In this document: piece by piece, positions 1-4,259 of the stretch
Layout of the letters: every line of letters begins with the position of its first letter
How positions within the stretch are numbered: position 1 is the stretch's first letter
Assembly (NCBI GenBank): GCA_937915755.1
Contig: CALGGR010000167.1
Coordinates: forward strand, 1 to 10,754
From: an uncultured Fretibacterium sp.
GTDB lineage: Bacteria; Synergistota; Synergistia; Synergistales; Aminobacteriaceae
Direction: 5' to 3'
Length of the DNA stretch: 10,754 nt
Translations under genes and position numbers: made by a program
Notes under the pieces: model-generated
What the model was told of the DNA's origin: nothing
Databases searched by the model: none
What the model saw: only the letters and a program-made list of their open reading frames with translations

Positions 1-5
1 AACAG

Positions 6-45
6 GCCGCCTAACTCATGACTAAAGTCACGAGTGTGCGGCGGC
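6..45. repeat. Long imperfect hairpin at the window edge
   Basis: GCCGCC (6-11) can pair with GGCGGC (40-45). Inside that, ACTCATGAC (14-22) pairs with GTCACGAGT (27-35) around a TAAA loop with one A/C mismatch. The 3' flank is GTTTAATC, so it may be a weak terminator for a plus-strand gene left of the window. It lacks a true T-run, and another structured element cannot be excluded. Confidence 0.5.
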
Positions 46-69
46 GTTTAATCAACTCTCCCAAATTAT

Positions 70-100
70 ATCCCCCGCAAATCCAAGACTCACGGGGGAT
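70..100 (-). terminator. Terminator hairpin after the Tim44-like gene
   Basis: ATCCCCCG (70-77) and CGGGGGAT (93-100) form a perfect 8-bp GC-rich stem just past the stop of the minus-strand gene that ends at 109. The minus-strand tail reads ATAATTTGG, a modest U-rich tract. The opposite tail, TCTTTAACC, is also T-rich, so the hairpin may work in both directions. Confidence 0.65.
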
Positions 101-108
101 TCTTTAAC

Positions 109-1143
109 CTACGCTGTTCTCTGCGATATTCCTCTCATTCCGCAGATTGCCCAGTCTGAATTTACGGCCTCAATGATGCTCCCGCAGTATTCGCACTTCG
201 CCGACGCATTCAGCTTCAACGGCGCGCCGCAATGAGGACATGTTGCTGACCTCGTTCCATCAGCCTCAGGATTCTTGACAGTTCCGGACTTCCGGCAAAG
301 CTCTATCTCGTACTCCATGAACTTCTCGCGCTTCTTGTCGCCAGAAATCAATTCCCCAGTCCTGTCGTCAAGAACGTATGAAACGATCCGCGATGAAAGG
401 CTCACAGTAACATAGTCCATTCCCGCCGACTGCCTCCAGCCGACAAGCCCAGTGTTAAGCACCGCAATTCTCTCGGTGTAATCTGTCCTTCCAGCCTTCC
501 TGAACTGCTCAAGCTGACCGTCCATCTGTGAGAAGAATTTATCCGTCATGTAAGGCCTGAGACTCGATATGTCCTTCTTCTGCCACGTCTCCTGCATCTG
601 AACGTAGAGGTTCGACATCAGAGTTCTGATTCTCTCCTCGTCAAATTCCGGGTCAAGCTCCAAGTATTCACTCATCGGGCGCAATACTCTCACCGTGTCC
701 TGAATGTTGATGATGTTTCTATGTTCCTGACGTTTCTTAGTGTTACGGTGAATCATGAACCAGAATATGAGGAACACAACGAGTACGAACGCAACTCCTC
801 CGCATTCATCGAAGCTGTCATCGTCATCGTCCGAGTCCATGAAGCCGGAACGAGGTCTCACCCCTTCTGTTGGAATGAAGTTGATACCTCCGGCCATGTT
901 CCCACCCGTGCTGTATTCAGGGGATTGACGGCGTGTTTCTGTGCGGGTGCTGTATGAGCGCGAGGGTGCTGAAGGCGAAGAATACGAACCTGAAGAGCTG
1001 CTCCGCCCTGATGATGAGGATGATGATGAACGTGAACTGCTGTAATCTGAGTTTCCGGAAAAGCTCCCGAAGTCCGTGTATGCTGTCCCGGCGAAGATCA
1101 GCGTTGCGAGTATTACAATGCCGGTTATGAGTCTGCGTTTCAT
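109..1143 (-). CDS. Membrane-anchored Tim44-like domain protein with C-terminal zinc ribbon
   Basis: A 344-residue protein. Residues 4-20 form a hydrophobic signal or anchor segment. Residues 30-80 are a low-complexity Ser-rich linker, followed by an Asp run (103-109) and a strong transmembrane helix (116-131). Residues about 140-290 resemble the Tim44-like domain of bacterial membrane proteins, with the features of helical start, FFSQM and aromatic beta-strand half. The C-terminus has a CxxC...CxxC zinc ribbon (C302, C305, C317, C320). I chose the ATG at 1143 rather than one 27 codons upstream because AAGGAGG lies 9 nt before it and the hydrophobic signal then sits at the N-terminus. With two hydrophobic segments, the Tim44-like and zinc-ribbon parts are probably cytoplasmic. 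Tim44-like proteins bind membranes or partner proteins; the actual role here is unknown. It is a single-gene unit with its own terminator. Confidence 0.75.
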   Translation of the reverse strand: MKRRLITGIVILATLIFAGTAYTDFGSFSGNSDYSSSRSSSSSSSGRSSSSGSYSSPSAPSRSYSTRTETRRQSPEYSTGGNMAGGINFIPTEGVRPRSGFMDSDDDDDSFDECGGVAFVLVVFLIFWFMIHRNTKKRQEHRNIINIQDTVRVLRPMSEYLELDPEFDEERIRTLMSNLYVQMQETWQKKDISSLRPYMTDKFFSQMDGQLEQFRKAGRTDYTERIAVLNTGLVGWRQSAGMDYVTVSLSSRIVSYVLDDRTGELISGDKKREKFMEYEIELCRKSGTVKNPEADGTRSATCPHCGAPLKLNASAKCEYCGSIIEAVNSDWAICGMRGISQRTA

Positions 1144-1152
1144 GGCATAATG

Positions 1153-1177
1153 CCTCCTTTTGAGATTATCGAATCTC
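1153..1177 (-). promoter_or_regulatory. Shine-Dalgarno and adjacent leader hairpin of the Tim44-like gene
   Basis: On the minus strand AAGGAGG (about 1153-1159) precedes the ATG at 1143 by 9 nt and decides the start. Immediately upstream is a perfect inverted repeat, GAGATT (1162-1167) and AATCTC (1172-1177), with a 4-nt loop. The small hairpin would abut the ribosome site in the mRNA. A regulatory role is speculation. Confidence 0.5.
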
Positions 1178-1295
1178 GCCGTAACCCCCCTGGTTTTAAC
1201 TATGGGGATATAAAGCGTATTCATAGTATAATATATTTACAGTTAGTCGTTCCTCGTTACCAAAAATGTAGAAAGTAATGTTGTGTCCCATTTAG

Positions 1296-1478
1296 GGCTA
1301 TACAGTCCCCGAGGGGCATAGCGTAGCTCCGTTAGGGACGCTATTGGGACTACGGGAAGTTATGCCTATTGGAGAGGATGTATTGCGTCCTCCGGCAAGA
1401 CGACTTTCAGCCAGTATCATCGGTTGGAGCGCAGTCTTCTTTGAAGTAGAAAGCTCCCGTTTCTGTAAGCGGGGGTAG
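1296..1478 (+). pseudogene. tnpB: C-terminal remnant of an IS200/IS605-family TnpB
   Basis: An open frame of 60 codons ends with TAG at 1476-1478. It is preceded in frame by a stop at 1293-1295, so no start or catalytic domain remains. The peptide begins GYTVPEGHSVAPLG and continues through a GEDVLRPP segment, the type of tail seen where the tnpB 3' end overlaps the element's right end. The RuvC and zinc-finger regions of TnpB are absent, so this cannot be an active nuclease. The assignment rests on the tail pattern together with the right-end hairpin that follows, not on a conserved domain. The homologous but more decayed copy at 1762-1854 lies in the same orientation. Confidence 0.55.
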
Positions 1479-1481
1479 TTT
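1300..1481 (+). ncRNA. Putative omega RNA (reRNA) scaffold and right end of an IS200/IS605 element
   Basis: The stretch folds on paper into conserved-looking stems. AGTCCC (1304-1309) pairs with GGGACT (1346-1351), enclosing ATAGCGT (1318-1324) paired with ACGCTAT (1338-1344). The 3' part is a 9-bp stem, CTCCCGTTT with AAGCGGGGG (1454-1475), loop CTGT, followed by TAGTTT. A terminal hairpin plus GGGTAGTT-type end is typical of IS605-group right ends. In TnpB systems the right end encodes the guide RNA scaffold, and sequence just outside it serves as guide. Here the guide would begin near 1480-1482. Expression and partner nuclease are unknown; no intact tnpB is in the window. Confidence 0.5.
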
Positions 1482-1761
1482 ATCCATGAACATTGACCCA
1501 TTCAAAGAAGTCCTGTATGCCATTCAGCAGTTATGTACGATTTTCAGTGCGGAAGGAAAATTTTTATCATAATCCGCAAGAAGACTCTCACCTCTATAGA
1601 CGGGAAGATGAATTGCGCAATTTAAGTTAAGCGTGCTATAGTCCCAAAAATGCTCAAGTAAACCAGATATACGGGGCGGCACGTGTAGAAAATATTTGGC
1701 CAGAGCAGAAAACCCAATACCACTGAGTGAGCCAGGACAGCAGAGCGCTCCGTCTATGTAA
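1482..1761. other. Unassigned sequence between two IS605-type remnants
   Basis: I recognise no gene here. A 28-codon plus-strand reading frame starts with the ATG at 1486 (MNIDPFKEVLYAIQQ) and stops at 1570-1572; it has no convincing ribosome site and may be a remnant. A 96-codon minus-strand frame (1524-1814) overlaps the second IS remnant, lacks recognisable motifs and is probably fortuitous. The stretch is AT-richer than the neighbouring genes and may be decayed IS sequence. Confidence 0.4.
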
Positions 1762-1868
1762 GGAAGAAAGCACTCATTTGGAGAGAGACGTACTGCATGC
1801 TTGCAGAAAGACACTCACGGTCGTAAGGCTGTAGCGCAGATCTCGTTGAATTAAGAAGCTCCCACCTC
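1762..1868 (+). pseudogene. Second decayed TnpB 3' end and truncated IS605-type right end
   Basis: A short plus-strand frame, ending at TAA 1852-1854, encodes a tail containing GERRTACLQKDTHGRKAVAQ. It is interrupted upstream by a stop at 1759-1761. The DNA aligns by eye with the first remnant: both have GGAGAG, then a TGC-rich segment, an AGCGCAG block, and GAA..AGAAGCTCCC or GAAAGCTCCC. Unlike the first copy, the terminal hairpin is cut: after AAGCTCCCACCTC the expected GGTGGGGGTAGTT arm is missing, and dehydratase-like sequence starts at about 1866. It is therefore a truncated, probably inactive element end. Confidence 0.5.
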
Positions 1869-2226
1869 AACAACCTTGACGCGAGACTCGTAACAAGCGT
1901 AACAACGGGCAAGTTCCTTGACAGCTATCACAAGAAGGTCAGCCCCGAAATAATCCACACGGCTAAAAACCCGCTGTACCCTGACGGCTGTTGCGCTGTG
2001 CGTTACGGGAACATTGCGCCCGGCGGCTGCATCATCAAGAAATCCTGCGTTGTCCCCGAAATGTTCCACCACAGGGGCCCGGCATTATGCTTCGATTCTG
2101 AGGAAGACCTTCGCGACTTCATGTCCGGCAAAAAGATTCAGCCCGGAAGCGTCCTTGTCATTCGCTACGAAGGGCCAAAAGGAGGGGCAGGAATGCGCGA
2201 ACTCTCGATCCCTGCGGCAAATTCTC
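1866..2226 (+). pseudogene. Fragment of an IlvD/Edd-family dehydratase
   Basis: The frame reads without stops from about 1866 to 2226 and matches the pattern of the C-terminal half of dihydroxy-acid dehydratase and related sugar-acid dehydratases. The landmarks are NPLYPDG, a GNIAPGG segment, a VPEMFHHRGPA segment, FDSEEDL, and VIRYEGPKGGAGMRE, the family's best-conserved late motif. The N-terminal iron-sulfur cysteine region is missing, replaced by the IS605-type end. The sequence also breaks off soon after GMRE, where family members continue into an ITDGRFSG-type motif. It thus retains about 120 of the usual 550-600 residues and is non-functional. The original substrate (branched-chain dihydroxy acid or sugar acid) cannot be decided from this piece. 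Confidence 0.75.
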
Positions 2227-2445
2227 TGCAATGCCGGGCTTATCACTCTTCTTGATGCTTTCTTGTCGATAAGCGCGGGTGTGGCTCTCGGCCCTAACGT
2301 CAACAATAGCTTCACGTTGGTATTCGGTGAGTTCATGGGATACGACATTAAGACGACGATGAAGACTCTCTGTGTCACCCAGAATATTGTGATGGCATTC
2401 TCCGGACTTGCAGTGGCTCTCTTAATCCACGCAATCGCAGCGTAA
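2224..2445 (+). pseudogene. C-terminal fragment of a multi-span membrane protein
   Basis: In a frame different from the dehydratase fragment, 73 codons run to a TAA at 2443-2445. They encode two strongly hydrophobic stretches, one near NAGLITLLDAFLSISAGVAL and one near VMAFSGLAVALLIHAIAA, separated by a polar segment with YDIKTTMKT. This looks like the last two transmembrane helices of a transporter or permease. I cannot name the family. No start or ribosome site belongs to it; it begins where the dehydratase similarity ends, so the two were joined by a deletion. A dehydratase gene next to a permease would fit a lost organic-acid or sugar-acid operon, but that is inference. Confidence 0.5.
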
Positions 2446-2455
2446 ATCGCGGCAC

Positions 2456-2484
2456 AAAAAAATACCCCCTCATGAATAGGGGTA
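2456..2484 (-). terminator. Rho-independent terminator of the hisC-hisB unit
   Basis: On the minus strand TACCCC and GGGGTA (2479-2484 with 2463-2468) form a 6-bp stem, followed by seven T residues (complement of 2456-2462). It begins about 15 nt past the hisB stop. Confidence 0.8.
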
Positions 2485-2499
2485 GGGGGGTTGTTACAC

Positions 2500-3093
2500 T
2501 CATATCACACCTTTTGTTGACGGAACTTCGCCCCCTAATTCCGGGTTAATCTTCACTGCCTGCGATATGCTTCTTGCCGCAGACTTGAAAGCGCACTCTA
2601 TTATGTGATGCGAATTTTTCCCCGCAAGCTGTCTGAAGTGAAGGCTGCATAGCGAGTTGCCAGCGAATGCCCTCCAAAATTCTTCCGCAAGCTCCGTGTC
2701 GAAATCCCCAACCTTATGCGCCGGAATCTCAACCTCCCACACCAAGAACGCCCGTCCCGAGAAGTCAACAGCCGTCATAATCAGCGCTTCGTCCATCGGG
2801 AGAATCATGTTTCCATAGCGGTTAATGCCCTTCTTCGCGCCAAGTGCCTCACGGAACGCAAGCCCTAAGCATATCCCGACATCTTCCGTTGTATGATGGT
2901 AATCGACGTCGTAATCGCCCTTGCATTTCACCGATAAGTCGAAGCGTCCATGAGCTGCAAAGAGTGTGAGCATATGATTCAAGAATCCGCAGCCTGTATC
3001 AATATCAGACTTCCCCGTTCCATCAAGCTCAAGCGACAAGGTTATGTCAGTCTCCTTAGTCGTCCGCGAAATATTACTCTTTCTCATTCTCAA
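2500..3093 (-). CDS. hisB: Imidazoleglycerol-phosphate dehydratase
   Basis: Catalyses dehydration of imidazole glycerol phosphate to imidazole acetol phosphate in cytoplasmic histidine synthesis. At 197 residues it is the monofunctional form, without the histidinol-phosphatase domain of enterobacterial HisB. Diagnostic metal-binding motifs are visible: GFLNHML (H40), HHTTED (H66, H67, E70, D71), and SHHIIE (H162, H163, E166). These are the paired His clusters that bind two manganese ions in this family. The ATG at 3093 is preferred because AGGTG lies about 9 nt upstream; a second ATG two codons later is possible. The start lies inside the end of hisC, a 20-bp overlap that suggests translational coupling. 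Its product is the substrate of the HisC encoded just upstream. Confidence 0.95.
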   Translation of the reverse strand: MRMRKSNISRTTKETDITLSLELDGTGKSDIDTGCGFLNHMLTLFAAHGRFDLSVKCKGDYDVDYHHTTEDVGICLGLAFREALGAKKGINRYGNMILPMDEALIMTAVDFSGRAFLVWEVEIPAHKVGDFDTELAEEFWRAFAGNSLCSLHFRQLAGKNSHHIIECAFKSAARSISQAVKINPELGGEVPSTKGVI

Positions 3094-4144
3094 TCACACC
3101 TTTTATGACCTCAAGGAAGATTTGCATCTGCTCCGGCGTTCCTATTGTTATGCGGTTATAGTCGGCAATCATTAGTGGGTTGCTGAAGTGCCGGATCATT
3201 ATCCTGTACTTCTTGAGAGTGTTGAAGATTTCCTCACCGCTTACAGTTTCATGCTTTGCGAAAAGGAAGTTCGTCGACGAATCCATGACATCGAACCCCA
3301 TCTCGCGTAAACGGCTCTTAGTGTTGTCTCTAACCATGCGGATCATGTCGATGTTCCTTCGGGTATATTCCTCATCGTCCAAAGCACCAAGTCCGGCAGC
3401 CTGAGTCATTGAGTTGATGTTGTAAGGCGTAAGGGTATTTTTGATGTCCTTAATGTCCTTTGTGATTTCCTCGCTCGTCATGCACCAGCCCAATCTCGCC
3501 CCAGCAAGTGAGCGCGACTTCGAGAACGTACGCGTTATTACGAGGTTGCTGTATTTGGGAAGGAGAGTTACTGCGCTTTCTGCCCCGAAATCAACGTATG
3601 CTTCATCAATCACAACGAGGCTCTCCGGGTTTGACGTCAATATCTCCTCAATCTCACTCAATGACATTGCGAGGCTTGTTGGAGCGTTGGGGTTGGCAAT
3701 GAATATCGTTCGTCCTTTAACGTCCTTGTAATACGATGGGTCAACCCTGAAATTCTTCAGAGGAACGGGAATATAGTCAACACCGTGAAACTTTGCGAGA
3801 ATCTTGTAGAACGAGTATGTGATGTTCGGAAAAGCCGCACCATTTTCGCAGAAGGCCATGAAGAGGAAGTTGAGTATCTCGTCCGAGCCGTTGCCGAAGA
3901 CAATCTGTGAGGGCTTGAGGCTGTACATTGAGGCGATTTTACCGGCAAGCTGTGAACATTCGGGGTCGCAATAGTAATTGAGGCCGCGAGAAGCTTCAAG
4001 AGTTGCGGCCAATACTTTTGGCGATGGCGGGAAGGGGGACTCGTTTGTGTTGAGGCGAATATAGCCCTTCATACTTTCGACTTCGCCGCTAGTGTCGTAG
4101 GGTGTTAGTGATGAATATTTCGTGTGAAGAAATTTGCTCATCAT
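3074..4144 (-). CDS. hisC: Histidinol-phosphate aminotransferase
   Basis: A 356-residue class I/II PLP-dependent aminotransferase, the usual HisC length. It converts imidazole acetol phosphate and glutamate to histidinol phosphate and 2-oxoglutarate. Visible motifs are LNTNESPFPPS near the N-terminus (31-41), GNGSDEI (84-90), NPNAPTS (151-157), the aspartate that contacts the PLP pyridine nitrogen in VVIDEAYVDF (D180), and the Schiff-base lysine in FSKSRSLAGARLG (K209). A late FSNPLM segment precedes an R-I-T-I-G motif near the C-terminus. Two adjacent ATG codons are at 4144 and 4141; AGGAAGG lies just upstream and either could be used. It is first in a two-gene unit with hisB and has its own upstream -10 element. 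Some HisC-type enzymes act on aromatic amino acids, but the hisB partner supports the histidine role. Confidence 0.95.
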   Translation of the reverse strand: MMSKFLHTKYSSLTPYDTSGEVESMKGYIRLNTNESPFPPSPKVLAATLEASRGLNYYCDPECSQLAGKIASMYSLKPSQIVFGNGSDEILNFLFMAFCENGAAFPNITYSFYKILAKFHGVDYIPVPLKNFRVDPSYYKDVKGRTIFIANPNAPTSLAMSLSEIEEILTSNPESLVVIDEAYVDFGAESAVTLLPKYSNLVITRTFSKSRSLAGARLGWCMTSEEITKDIKDIKNTLTPYNINSMTQAAGLGALDDEEYTRRNIDMIRMVRDNTKSRLREMGFDVMDSSTNFLFAKHETVSGEEIFNTLKKYRIMIRHFSNPLMIADYNRITIGTPEQMQIFLEVIKGVIENEKE

Positions 4145-4180
4145 GAAACCTTCCTTATTCCTTGAAATTTTTCAGACGTA

Positions 4181-4186
4181 ATTATA
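4181..4186 (-). promoter_or_regulatory. Candidate -10 element for hisC-hisB
   Basis: A perfect TATAAT is present on the minus strand, about 37 nt before the hisC start and downstream of the preceding gene's terminator. A -35 match at 17-bp spacing is poor (TTTTGT), so the promoter may need an activator or be weak. Confidence 0.45.
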
Positions 4187-4204
4187 GTTGACTATGTGAG
4201 AAAA

Positions 4205-4240
4205 CAAAATAATCCCCCAGCCTTTTAAGACCAGGGGATT
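4205..4240 (-). terminator. Terminator after the flavoprotein reductase gene
   Basis: AATCCCC and GGGGATT (4234-4240 with 4211-4217) form a 7-bp stem on the minus strand, followed by ATTTTGTTTT. It lies about 20 nt past the reductase stop and separates it from hisC, so the two are separate transcription units. Confidence 0.75.
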
Positions 4241-4259
4241 TTCTTAATTCTCAAAATTA

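Noticed and set aside
109..1224. Longer start for the Tim44-like protein (27 extra residues from 1224)
   Set aside because: The ATG at 1143 has an ideal Shine-Dalgarno and places the hydrophobic signal at the N-terminus; the extension overlaps the likely leader and hairpin.
1300..1500. CRISPR array or tRNA as an explanation for the stems
   Set aside because: There is no regularly spaced direct repeat and no cloverleaf; the terminal hairpin followed by TAGTT fits an IS605-type right end better.
1524..1814. 96-residue minus-strand reading frame
   Set aside because: It overlaps the second IS605-type remnant on the opposite strand, shows no recognisable motif, and has no convincing ribosome site.
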